From contig MHEO01000071.1 in NCBI GenBank assembly GCA_001803875.1, forward strand, positions 1 through 14,803: a DNA stretch of 14,803 nucleotides. The letters are read 5' to 3'. Positions within the stretch are counted from its first letter, which is position 1, and every line of letters begins with the position of its first letter. The notes under the pieces were generated by a model. That model searched no databases, had not been told where the DNA came from, and saw nothing but the letters and a program-made list of their open reading frames with translations. Made by a program: the position numbers and the translations under genes. This DNA comes from Nitrospirae bacterium RIFCSPHIGHO2_01_FULL_66_17. Lineage in GTDB: Bacteria > Nitrospirota > Nitrospiria > 2-01-FULL-66-17. Below are positions 1 through 6,731 of this stretch, one piece after another.

Positions 1-130
1 CTGCTGCGTTCTCGGTCGTCGGAAATCCTCACGTACGACCCAGTACGCTCCGGTTTCCTCCTTCCTGCGGCCTTGCATCTGGAGCTTTTTGAGCAGCCTG
101 CGGGCTCTACCGAGTTTTTCAGCACCCTGC
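1..130. repeat. Structured intergenic repeat, copy A (left end cut by window)
   Basis: The stretch shares the core CTCACGTACGA..CAGTACGCTCCG and the later CCTTGCATCTGG with two copies at 9259-9413 and 11108-11261. The core forms a small hairpin (CGTAC/GTACG, loop GACCCA). In this copy the flanking arms are GGAAA and TTTCC, where the other copies have other complementary arms. After the shared part come two imperfect 17-base direct repeats, CTTTTTGAGCAGCCTGC (85-101) and GTTTTTCAGCACCCTGC (114-130), with 14 of 17 positions identical. No credible coding sequence was seen from 1 to 300. The element begins before the window, so its left end is unknown. Confidence 0.7.
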
Positions 131-198
131 TAGCGCGACTCGCCAGCGCCGCTCCTCCCCGCGAGGCACCCTCCCCCGGTGTCGCCTTGCCGACTCCT

Positions 199-214
199 CC
201 CGCGTTGACGCGGG
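199..214. promoter_or_regulatory. Perfect palindrome overlapping the putative cheA -35 box
   Basis: CCCGCG (199-204) and CGCGGG (209-214) are exact reverse complements around the loop TTGA. The loop is also the first four bases of the putative -35 hexamer TTGACG. The dyad could be an operator that blocks RNA polymerase, or a coincidence in GC-rich DNA. It is unlikely to be a terminator, because no T-run follows. Confidence 0.3.
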
Positions 215-232
215 TTCCCCGTATGCTATCTT
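205..232 (+). promoter_or_regulatory. Putative sigma70-type promoter for the chemotaxis operon
   Basis: TTGACG (205-210) and TATCTT (227-232) are separated by 16 bases, and the -10 box is preceded by TGC as in extended -10 promoters. Transcription would start near 239, about 60 bases upstream of cheA. It is the best promoter-like pair seen in the 300 bases before cheA; the rest of 131-300 shows nothing else convincing. The call rests on consensus matching alone. Confidence 0.45.
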
Positions 233-300
233 GACTCTGCCTTGTGACGCCCGAGTGGGTTCGCGCCGACATCCTGAGAATGGATCGCCCATGACGATCG

Positions 301-2010
301 ATGCCTGACCCGACTCCGCCAGCCGACACGCCGTCGGATGGGATGGACCTCGAGGACCGCAAGGCCCTCCTGCAGACGTTTCTCGCCGAAGCCGAAGAGC
401 GTCTCATCGAGATGGAAGAGACCATCGTCGAGCTGGAATCACGTCCGGACGACGAGGAACTCGTTCAAAAGCTCTTTCGCGGCGCGCACACCATCAAGGG
501 GAACGCGTCGTGTCTCGGCTTCTCCCGCGTGTCGGAGTTTGCCCACGCGCTCGAGGATCTCCTCCAGCGCCTGCGCAGTCGGACGCTCGCCGTCAATAGC
601 GGTCTGGTCACGCTGCTGCTGCGCGGCGTGGACGCGCTCAAGCACATGGTGCCGGATGCCGTCGCGGGCGTCGAAGAGCCTCAGCCGGCGCATCTCGCCC
701 TGCAACGCCAGCTGGCCGACGTGACCCTGAAAGCCTCTTCTGATGAGAGCCCTGCCGGGGCCGGAGCGGAGACGGACGCCAGAAAGAGACCATTTGGCCG
801 CCGCGAGGGCGACGCGCGCGAGTGGCTCGATCGGACCAAGACGCTGCGGGTCGATATCGGCAGGCTGGACCGCATGCTCAACCTCACCGGGGAAATCGCG
901 ATCGCGCAGGGCCGCCTGCGGCAGATGCTGGAGAAGAGCACCGGCCACCCCGGGGAAGCGATTCTCGAAACGCATCGCGAGGCGGATCGGCTGTTCCTGG
1001 AACTCCAGGAACTCATCCTGAAGGTGCGCATGGTGCCCGTCGGCCCCCTCTTTCGGCAGTATATTCGAACGGTCCGCGACGTGGCGCAGGCGCACGGGAA
1101 GCTGGCTCGTCTGGTCATCGAAGGCGAGGACGTCGAAGTGGATACGACCATCGTCGAATATCTGAAGGATCCCATCACGCACATGATCCGCAACGCGCTC
1201 GATCACGGGATCGAGCCTCCGGATCGGCGCAAACAGGCCGGGAAGGACGCGACGGGACGCGTCACGCTGCGCGCCTTCCACGAAGCGGGCAACATCGTCA
1301 TCCAGGTGGAGGACGACGGGGCGGGGTTGAATCGCCGGAAGATTCTCGAGAAAGCCCGATCGAAGGGCATGCTCGCCGACGGCCAACACCTGTCGAGCGA
1401 CGACGTGTACCGGCTGATCTTCGAGCCGGGCTTTTCGACGGCCGAGACGGTGACGGATCTGTCCGGACGAGGGGTCGGGATGGACGTGGTGCGCCGTCAC
1501 GTCGATGGCCTGCGCGGGGCCGTGGCGATCGAGAGTCGAAGCGGGGCGGGTTCGACCGTGACCATCCGCCTTCCGCTGACACTGGCCATTATCGATGGGT
1601 TTGTGGTCGGCGTGGGCGAGGAAACCTATGTCATTCCGCTTGATGTCGTGCTGGAATGCGTCGAGCTTCCCATGAGCGAGCGCCGACGGACCGAGGGCCG
1701 AGGAATGATCAATCTTCGCGGGGCGGCCTTGCCGTACCTCCGATTGCGGGATCTCTTTTCCGCCGCGGGGGAGCCTTCGCCACGGGAAAAGGTCGTCGTG
1801 GTCAAACATCACGGGTGCCAGGCGGGGCTCGTGGTTGACGATCTGTTCGGGGAACGCCAGGCGGTGATCAAGCCGCTGAACAAACTCTTCCACGGTGTGC
1901 CCGGTATTTCGGGCGCAACCATATTGGGGGATGGTCGAGTGGCGCTGATTCTGGACGTGCCGAGTGTGTTGCGCCACACGCTGAACCAAGCGACGGCGGA
2001 GGCGGCCTGA
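301..2010 (+). CDS. cheA: Chemotaxis histidine kinase CheA
   Basis: This is the soluble kinase that autophosphorylates under chemoreceptor control and passes phosphate to response regulators such as CheY and CheB. The 569-residue product has an N-terminal HPt domain (about 20-120) with the phospho-accepting His63 in LFRGAHTIKGN. A variable linker is followed by the P3 dimerisation helices (about 180-245), then a GHKL ATPase domain with N-box HMIRNALDHGIE (about 293-304), G1 box VEDDGAGL (about 336) and G2 box GRGVGMDVV (about 390), and a CheW-like P5 domain (about 430-560). There is no obvious separate P2 domain between HPt and P3, so the protein is shorter than E. coli CheA. The start is ATG 301 because the ATG at 280 meets a stop at once and the ATG at 291 is out of frame. 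No clear ribosome binding site precedes 301, and ATG 343 is a possible alternative. It is the first gene of a five-gene chemosensory operon. Confidence 0.96.
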   Translation: MPDPTPPADTPSDGMDLEDRKALLQTFLAEAEERLIEMEETIVELESRPDDEELVQKLFRGAHTIKGNASCLGFSRVSEFAHALEDLLQRLRSRTLAVNSGLVTLLLRGVDALKHMVPDAVAGVEEPQPAHLALQRQLADVTLKASSDESPAGAGAETDARKRPFGRREGDAREWLDRTKTLRVDIGRLDRMLNLTGEIAIAQGRLRQMLEKSTGHPGEAILETHREADRLFLELQELILKVRMVPVGPLFRQYIRTVRDVAQAHGKLARLVIEGEDVEVDTTIVEYLKDPITHMIRNALDHGIEPPDRRKQAGKDATGRVTLRAFHEAGNIVIQVEDDGAGLNRRKILEKARSKGMLADGQHLSSDDVYRLIFEPGFSTAETVTDLSGRGVGMDVVRRHVDGLRGAVAIESRSGAGSTVTIRLPLTLAIIDGFVVGVGEETYVIPLDVVLECVELPMSERRRTEGRGMINLRGAALPYLRLRDLFSAAGEPSPREKVVVVKHHGCQAGLVVDDLFGERQAVIKPLNKLFHGVPGISGATILGDGRVALILDVPSVLRHTLNQATAEAA

Positions 2011-2057
2011 TCGGCCCCGCCTTGGGATCCAGCACTAGGTAAGGGAGGGAACGTGTC

Positions 2058-3728
2058 ATGGAGCTCAATGTGACGGTTGGCAAGAAACTCGTTGGCCTTG
2101 GTCTGCTCGGCGCGGGGCTGGTGCTGGGAGTCGCCTATTCCGGTTACTGGGGACTCATGAAGTCGAGCGCCGCCCTGGATGTCACTGTCTCGCACATGTC
2201 ATCGATCCGGCAACATCTTGAGGCGGATATGATGCATGACGCCCTCAAGGCGGACGTGTTCGTCGCGTTGGCGGCGGAACACAACAACCTCGGCGAGAAG
2301 AAGAAGGTCTTGGAAGACCTGTCCGAACACGCGACGATGTTCCGCGATCGTCTCGGCCGCATCGGGGAGGGCGATCCGGAAGTCCAGCACGCCCTCGCCG
2401 GTGTCCGCCCGGGGCTGAATCGATACATCGTTGAGGCGGAGAAAATCGCCACACTCGCGTTTCAAAACCGGCCCCTCGCCGTGGCTCAGTTGCCCGAGTT
2501 TCTTCGGCTGTTCGAGGCGTTGGAAGTCGATATGTCGAGGCTGTCGGATCTGATCGAGTCGACGGCCAGGCAGTCGCAATCCCAGGGACGCGCTGCGGTC
2601 CGCTTCTCCAAGCGGTTGATGGTGGGGATCGCGTTGATCGCGTTTCTCCTGCTGGGTGCCATCTCCCATCAGATCCTGGTGCGCAACTTCAGCCGGAGGA
2701 TCGCTCAGATCACGCAGGTCGCGAATACCCTGGCCGAAGGGAATTTGGACCAGCGGATCGAGATCCGGTCGAACGACGAGGTCGGCCAGATGGCCGACGC
2801 CCTCCGACGCATGGTCGAGAAGTTTTCCCAGGTCATCGGCCAGGTGCGAAGCGGGGCGAGCGCGTTGTCCGCCGCGGCGGCGCAGGTGGCGTCGTCGTCG
2901 CAGACATTGTCTCAGGGCACGAGCCAGCAGGCGGCCTCGGTGGAGGAGGTGACCTCCAGTCTGGAGGAGATGAGCGCGTCGGTCACACAGAACGCGGACA
3001 ACAGCCGTCAGATGGAGCAGATGGCGATCAAGGGCGCGGGGGAAGCCGAGGAGAGCGGAACGGTCGTGGGCGAGACCGTCGATGCGATGAAAGCGATCGC
3101 CGAGAAAATTTCGATCATCGAGGAGATCGCCTACCAGACGAATCTTCTGGCGTTGAACGCGGCCATCGAGGCGGCGCGCGCGGGGGAGCACGGCAAGGGA
3201 TTCGCGGTGGTGGCCACGGAGGTGCGGAAGCTTGCGGAGCGGAGCCAGGAAGCGGCCAAGGAGATCGGCACCCTGGCGGGATCGAGCGTGAAGGTTGCGG
3301 AGCGCGCGGGACAACTCCTGGTCGAGTTGGTACCCTCGATCCGCAAGACCGCCAACCTCGTCCAGGAGGTCGCATCCGCGTCCCAGGAGCAATCCTCGGG
3401 CGTTTCCCAGATCAACAGGGCGATGAGTCAGGTCGACGAGGTCACGCAGCGGAACGCCTCGGCCGCGGAGGAACTGTCCTCCACGGCGGATGAGATGACC
3501 TCGCAGGCCGAAGCCCTGCAACGGTTGGTGTCGTTTTTCCGGGAAACGGGGAGCGAGGAGTCGGGCGCGACCCGGCACCAGGCTCCTCGCGCGGTCTCGG
3601 GCCAAGGGGGCGGGCGCCGCGGCGGGAGAGGGGCGGTGCGGGGGTTCGCGGCGGGGGCCGGGACGGCAACGAGGGGAAACCTGGCGATGGCGCCGACGGA
3701 ATCCGATCCAGATTTTGAGCGGTTTTAA
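2058..3728 (+). CDS. Methyl-accepting chemotaxis protein (transmembrane chemoreceptor)
   Basis: This is an inner-membrane receptor whose periplasmic domain senses a stimulus and whose cytoplasmic coiled coil controls CheA through CheW. The 556-residue protein has a first membrane helix at about 11-33, a periplasmic four-helix-bundle-type domain (about 34-186), a second membrane helix (about 187-208), a HAMP domain (about 209-260), and a methyl-accepting signalling domain. The highly conserved hairpin tip, including EEIAYQTNLLALNAAIEAAR and VVATEVRKLAERS, lies at residues 349-396. A Gly/Arg-rich tail of about 40 residues ends in DFERF, which resembles the CheR/CheB-tethering pentapeptide (compare NWETF) with Phe in place of Trp. 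The start has a good ribosome binding site, GGGAGGG, just upstream. The ligand cannot be told from the sequence. The gene lies 47 bases after cheA and 9 before cheW. Confidence 0.95.
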   Translation: MELNVTVGKKLVGLGLLGAGLVLGVAYSGYWGLMKSSAALDVTVSHMSSIRQHLEADMMHDALKADVFVALAAEHNNLGEKKKVLEDLSEHATMFRDRLGRIGEGDPEVQHALAGVRPGLNRYIVEAEKIATLAFQNRPLAVAQLPEFLRLFEALEVDMSRLSDLIESTARQSQSQGRAAVRFSKRLMVGIALIAFLLLGAISHQILVRNFSRRIAQITQVANTLAEGNLDQRIEIRSNDEVGQMADALRRMVEKFSQVIGQVRSGASALSAAAAQVASSSQTLSQGTSQQAASVEEVTSSLEEMSASVTQNADNSRQMEQMAIKGAGEAEESGTVVGETVDAMKAIAEKISIIEEIAYQTNLLALNAAIEAARAGEHGKGFAVVATEVRKLAERSQEAAKEIGTLAGSSVKVAERAGQLLVELVPSIRKTANLVQEVASASQEQSSGVSQINRAMSQVDEVTQRNASAAEELSSTADEMTSQAEALQRLVSFFRETGSEESGATRHQAPRAVSGQGGGRRGGRGAVRGFAAGAGTATRGNLAMAPTESDPDFERF

Positions 3729-3737
3729 CCGGAGCGC

Positions 3738-4304
3738 ATGATGGATGCGGTCAAAGACGTCGTCGAACAGACGCAATACCTCACATTCGCGTTGGCCGGG
3801 GAAGAATACGCGATCAGTATTTTGAAGGTGAAGGAGATCATCGAGTACGATGCCGCGCTCACCAAGGTGCCCAATATGCCCCCGTCGGTTCGAGGCGTGA
3901 TCAACCTGCGCGGCAGCGTGGTGCCGGTGGTGGATCTGGCGCTCAAATTTGGGTTGCCCGAGCGGCCGGTCACGAAGCGGACGTGCGTCGTGATCGTCGA
4001 AGCGGGCGTGGGCGGCGATCACACCGTGATGGGGGTGGTCACCGATGCGGTGAGCGAGGTGATGGGCCTCTCGCCCCGCGACATCGAGGCGCCCCCGCCG
4101 TTCGGCACCCCTGTGCGCGGCGATTACTTGAAGGGGCTGGGAAAGATCGGGAAAAAGTTTGTCCTGATCCTGGACATCGACCGGGTGCTGTCGGCCGAGG
4201 ATCTCCCGGAGGCCGCCTCGTCGGGCGACGGAGAGAGGGGCGACGAAGCCCCAACCCCCGAGTCCGGCCGGTCCCAAGGGTCGGGGACCACGCCCTCGTT
4301 CTGA
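3738..4304 (+). CDS. cheW: Chemotaxis coupling protein CheW
   Basis: This scaffold protein links the chemoreceptor hairpin tip to the P5 domain of CheA. The 188-residue product is a single CheW domain: QYLTFALAGEEYAISILKVKEII at the N terminus, then the typical VRGVINLRGSVVPVVDL segment (about residues 53-70) and a closing GLGKIGKKFVLILDIDRVL strand. The last ~30 residues are acidic, polar and probably disordered, making this longer than the ~150-165 residues usual for CheW. The start is ATG 3738, with a purine-rich CCGGAGCG before it; the adjacent ATG 3741 is equally possible. It is nine bases downstream of the receptor gene, in the same operon. Confidence 0.95.
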   Translation: MMDAVKDVVEQTQYLTFALAGEEYAISILKVKEIIEYDAALTKVPNMPPSVRGVINLRGSVVPVVDLALKFGLPERPVTKRTCVVIVEAGVGGDHTVMGVVTDAVSEVMGLSPRDIEAPPPFGTPVRGDYLKGLGKIGKKFVLILDIDRVLSAEDLPEAASSGDGERGDEAPTPESGRSQGSGTTPSF

Positions 4305-4363
4305 CCGTGGATCATCTCGATCCCTCTTCCCTGGCGTCATTCATCGAGCCGGCCATCCGGCCG

Positions 4364-5278
4364 ATGACCGAGACGGAGTTCGATCGCTTCAAGACGCTCA
4401 TCTACGAGGAAGCCGGGATTCACCTGGGCCCCGGAAAGAAGGACCTGCTCGCGGGACGGCTCACCCGGCGCATGCGCGAGTTGGGTATTCGGACGTTCCG
4501 CGAGTACTACCACCGCCTGTTGCACGGAGACGGGACCGAGCGGGTCCATTGTCTGAATGCCGTCTCCACGAACGAGACGCACTTTTTTCGTGAGCCCAAG
4601 CACTTCGAATTCCTGCGGGACGACCTGATCCCGATCTGGATGGATCGCGCCGACGCGGGGGTGATGCCGAGGCGGCTGCGGATCTGGAGCGCCGCGTGCG
4701 CGACGGGGGAGGAACCGTACTCGCTGGCGATGGTTGCGTCGGATCGGCTTCCGGCGTCGTCCGGCTGGGATGTCGAGATTCAGGCGACCGATCTGTCCAC
4801 GACCGCAGTCGAACGCGCGCGAGCGGCGGTCTGGTCCATCGCAAAGGCCGACGAGATTCCCCCCGAGTACCTCAGGGCGTACATGTTGAGGGGGACGGGC
4901 TGCCAGCAGGGGAAGATGAAGGCGGGACCGGAGATCCGGTCGATGGTGCGGGTCGGCCGCGTGAACCTGAATGATGAGGCGTATCCGCTGGCGGGGCCGT
5001 TCGACGTGATCTTCTGCCGGAACGTGCTGATCTATTTTGACATCGATTCCAAGGTGCGCGTGCTCCAACGCCTCCTTAACTACCTGGCTCCGGACGGCTA
5101 CCTCTTCCTCGGACAGGTGGAGAGCGTCCACGGACTTACGGATCGGCTGCGCGCGGCCGGGCCGACGGTCTATGTGCTGGCCGATCAGTCGATCCCCGAC
5201 CCCAGCGAAGTGGATGCGCCGCAGGTGACGCGGGCCGACGGGTGGCGGGATGCGATGGCATCGGGAGACGACCTGTGA
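4364..5278 (+). CDS. cheR: Chemotaxis protein methyltransferase CheR
   Basis: CheR transfers methyl groups from S-adenosylmethionine to receptor glutamates, the forward half of adaptation. From ATG 4364 the product is 304 residues. It has the N-terminal CheR helical domain, the family motif NETHFFRE (70-77), the SAM-binding loop IWSAACATGEEPYS (107-120), an ATDLS strand, and the DVIFCRNVLIYFD motif (214-226). The start is uncertain. GTG 4307 is in frame right after the cheW stop and would add 19 residues; neither start has a clear ribosome binding site. The frame is open further upstream across cheW, but that part is the overlap of another gene. The stop overlaps the cheB start (TGATG), suggesting translational coupling. 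No TPR or other extra domain is seen. Confidence 0.94.
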   Translation: MTETEFDRFKTLIYEEAGIHLGPGKKDLLAGRLTRRMRELGIRTFREYYHRLLHGDGTERVHCLNAVSTNETHFFREPKHFEFLRDDLIPIWMDRADAGVMPRRLRIWSAACATGEEPYSLAMVASDRLPASSGWDVEIQATDLSTTAVERARAAVWSIAKADEIPPEYLRAYMLRGTGCQQGKMKAGPEIRSMVRVGRVNLNDEAYPLAGPFDVIFCRNVLIYFDIDSKVRVLQRLLNYLAPDGYLFLGQVESVHGLTDRLRAAGPTVYVLADQSIPDPSEVDAPQVTRADGWRDAMASGDDL

Positions 5279-6417
5279 TGCCCGGGCCCATTGGCTCGGG
5301 TGTTCCCGATCCATTCGGGGACCCGCCGCGCGCCCTGAACGTGCTGGTGGTCGATGATTCCGCCGTGGTGCGGCAGGTGATGACGTCGTTGTTGTCCCAG
5401 GAACCAGGTTTCCACGTGACCACGGCGCCTGATCCCATCATCGCGATCGAAAAGATGAAACGGGCGAGGCCGGACGTGATCGTGTTGGATCTCGAAATGC
5501 CGAGGATGGATGGCCTGACGTTCCTGCACAAGATCATGACGGAGGATCCGATTCCGGTCGTGATCTGCTCGAGTTTCACCGGGGCGGGGACCGAGGCCGC
5601 GCTGCTGGCGATGGAGGGGGGGGCGGTCGAGATTGTCACCAAGCCGAAAGTGGGGCTCCGGGAGTTCCTCCACGAATCGGCCGTGTTGTTGGTGGACGCC
5701 GTCAGGGGGGCGGCGCGGGCGCGTCTTCGGCCGCAGGTCGGATGGCAGCGACCCGTGCAGCGGCGGTTGAACGCCGACGCGGTGCTGCCCCCGTCACGGA
5801 AGCAGGCGCCCTCGGGGGCGACGGAACGGATCGTCGCCATCGGCGCCTCCACCGGCGGCACGGAGGCCCTTCGCGATGTGCTCGAGGCGCTGCCTCACGA
5901 TGCGCCGGCGCTCTTGATCGTTCAACACATGCCAGAACGGTTCACGCGGGCGTTCGCGGATCGGCTCAACCGGTCGTGCCGGATCGAAGTCAAAGAGGCG
6001 GAACCGGGGGATGACGTGGCGGCCGGACGGGCGCTGATCGCACCCGGCAATCGCCACATGATCCTGAATCGGCGCGGTGCGCGGTACACGGTCGAAATCT
6101 CGGACGGGCCGCTGGTGTCGCGGCATCGCCCCAGCGTCGATGTGCTCTTCCGGTCCGTCGCCCAAAAGGCGGGGCCCAATGCCGTGGGGGTGATCTTGAC
6201 GGGCATGGGCGACGACGGGGCGGAAGGATTGCTGGAAATGAAGCGGGCCGGGGCGGCGACGATCGCCCAGGACGAGGCGACGTGCGTCGTCTTCGGGATG
6301 CCCAAGGAAGCGATCGCGCGGGGCGCCGTGGACGAGGTGCTCCCGCTTGGGCAGATTCCCGCTGCGATGGCCAAGAGGGCCGGCGCGTCCCTCCTCCTCA
6401 GGGGGCGGACTGGGTAG
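5278..6417 (+). CDS. cheB: Chemotaxis response regulator protein-glutamate methylesterase CheB
   Basis: CheB removes receptor methyl esters and deamidates receptor glutamines, opposing CheR; phosphorylation by CheA activates it. The 379-residue product has an N-terminal receiver domain (about 20-140) with acidic pair Asp26-Asp27 and phospho-acceptor Asp71 in VLDLEMPRMDG. A linker leads to the esterase domain (about 183-370), with Ser191 in GASTGGTEAL, His217 in IVQHMP and Asp313 in LTGMGDDGAEG as the expected catalytic triad. ATG 5278 is chosen because it overlaps the cheR stop and follows a GGGAGAC purine run. It is the last gene of the operon; no cheY follows. Confidence 0.96.
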   Translation: MPGPIGSGVPDPFGDPPRALNVLVVDDSAVVRQVMTSLLSQEPGFHVTTAPDPIIAIEKMKRARPDVIVLDLEMPRMDGLTFLHKIMTEDPIPVVICSSFTGAGTEAALLAMEGGAVEIVTKPKVGLREFLHESAVLLVDAVRGAARARLRPQVGWQRPVQRRLNADAVLPPSRKQAPSGATERIVAIGASTGGTEALRDVLEALPHDAPALLIVQHMPERFTRAFADRLNRSCRIEVKEAEPGDDVAAGRALIAPGNRHMILNRRGARYTVEISDGPLVSRHRPSVDVLFRSVAQKAGPNAVGVILTGMGDDGAEGLLEMKRAGAATIAQDEATCVVFGMPKEAIARGAVDEVLPLGQIPAAMAKRAGASLLLRGRTG

Positions 6418-6433
6418 GCCGCGCTGTGGGAGT

Positions 6434-6451
6434 CCGACCGACGAGGGTCGG
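6434..6451 (+). terminator. Weak terminator-like hairpin after cheB
   Basis: CCGACC (6434-6439) pairs exactly with GGTCGG (6446-6451) around the loop GACGAG, 17 bases after the cheB stop. A pyrimidine-rich run follows, but not a clean T-tract. It may end the chemotaxis transcript, or it may only be a stem in GC-rich DNA. Confidence 0.3.
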
Positions 6452-6492
6452 CTAGCCGCCTGACCTCCTGTTCTCCCTTCTTTGTGTTCGCG

Positions 6493-6529
6493 CGACAATT
6501 TTGTCGATGTGCGCCCGACACTTTTGTCG
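6493..6529. promoter_or_regulatory. Tandem dyads, candidate activator (NtrC-type) binding sites
   Basis: CGACAATTTTGTCG (6493-6506) and CGACACTTTTGTCG (6516-6529) differ at one base. Each is a dyad of the form CGACA-N4-TGTCG. Their centres are 23 bases apart, about two helical turns, and lie about 128 and 105 bases upstream of the start predicted from the sigma54 promoter below. That arrangement is typical of enhancer sites for NtrC-family activators. The half-site differs from the enteric NtrC consensus, so the protein that binds is unknown. Confidence 0.5.
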
Positions 6530-6601
6530 AGTCCGATGTCTCGCGTCGCCTCGTTGTGCCCCATAACCCCTTCTCGCGCCCGCTCACATCACGTTTCGGT
6601 C

Positions 6602-6617
6602 TGGCCTTACTCTTGCT
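6602..6617 (+). promoter_or_regulatory. Putative sigma54 (-24/-12) promoter of the urea operon
   Basis: CTGGCCTTACTCTTGCTT (from 6601) matches the sigma54 pattern YTGGCAC-N5-TTGCW, with the invariant GG (6603-6604) and GC (6615-6616) exactly ten bases apart. Transcription would begin near 6628, giving a leader of about 104 bases before the porin. Sigma54 control is common for nitrogen-scavenging genes, which fits the downstream urea uptake and urease genes. Confidence 0.6.
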
Positions 6618-6628
6618 TTTTGTTGCGG

Positions 6629-6648
6629 CGCCGACGAATCCGTCGGCG
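6629..6648 (+). other. Strong hairpin at the predicted 5' end of the urea transcript
   Basis: CGCCGACG (6629-6636) and CGTCGGCG (6641-6648) are exact reverse complements around the loop AATC. The stem begins next to the start predicted from the sigma54 promoter, so the RNA would begin with a stable stem. Such 5' stems can protect mRNA from decay. This role is inferred. Confidence 0.4.
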
Positions 6649-6704
6649 TGCGACCGGATCGGGCGCCGGAGGCTCCTCCCATCAGAGGGAGCCGCCGCCA
6701 TTCA

Positions 6705-6722
6705 CCTTTTCCAAAAAGGAGA
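6705..6722 (+). promoter_or_regulatory. Porin ribosome binding site within a small hairpin
   Basis: The ribosome binding site AAAGGAGA (6715-6722) lies nine bases before ATG 6732 and decides that start. CCTTTT (6705-6710) pairs exactly with AAAAGG (6714-6719) around the loop CCA, so part of the site can be masked. The stem is short and A/U-rich, hence easily opened. Confidence 0.4.
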
Positions 6723-6731
6723 CTGACCCAC

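Noticed and set aside
280..300. Alternative ATG codons at 280 and 291 for cheA
   Set aside because: The ATG at 280 is in frame but stops after four codons, and the ATG at 291 is out of frame.
2199..4340. Very long open frame on the minus strand (about 713 codons) opposite the receptor and cheW genes
   Set aside because: It is antisense to two clear genes, is rich in Arg/His/Leu/Asp in the manner of GC-rich shadow frames, and has no recognisable domain. Similar antisense frames at 439-1989, 7972-9306 and 13049-14287 were dropped for the same reason.
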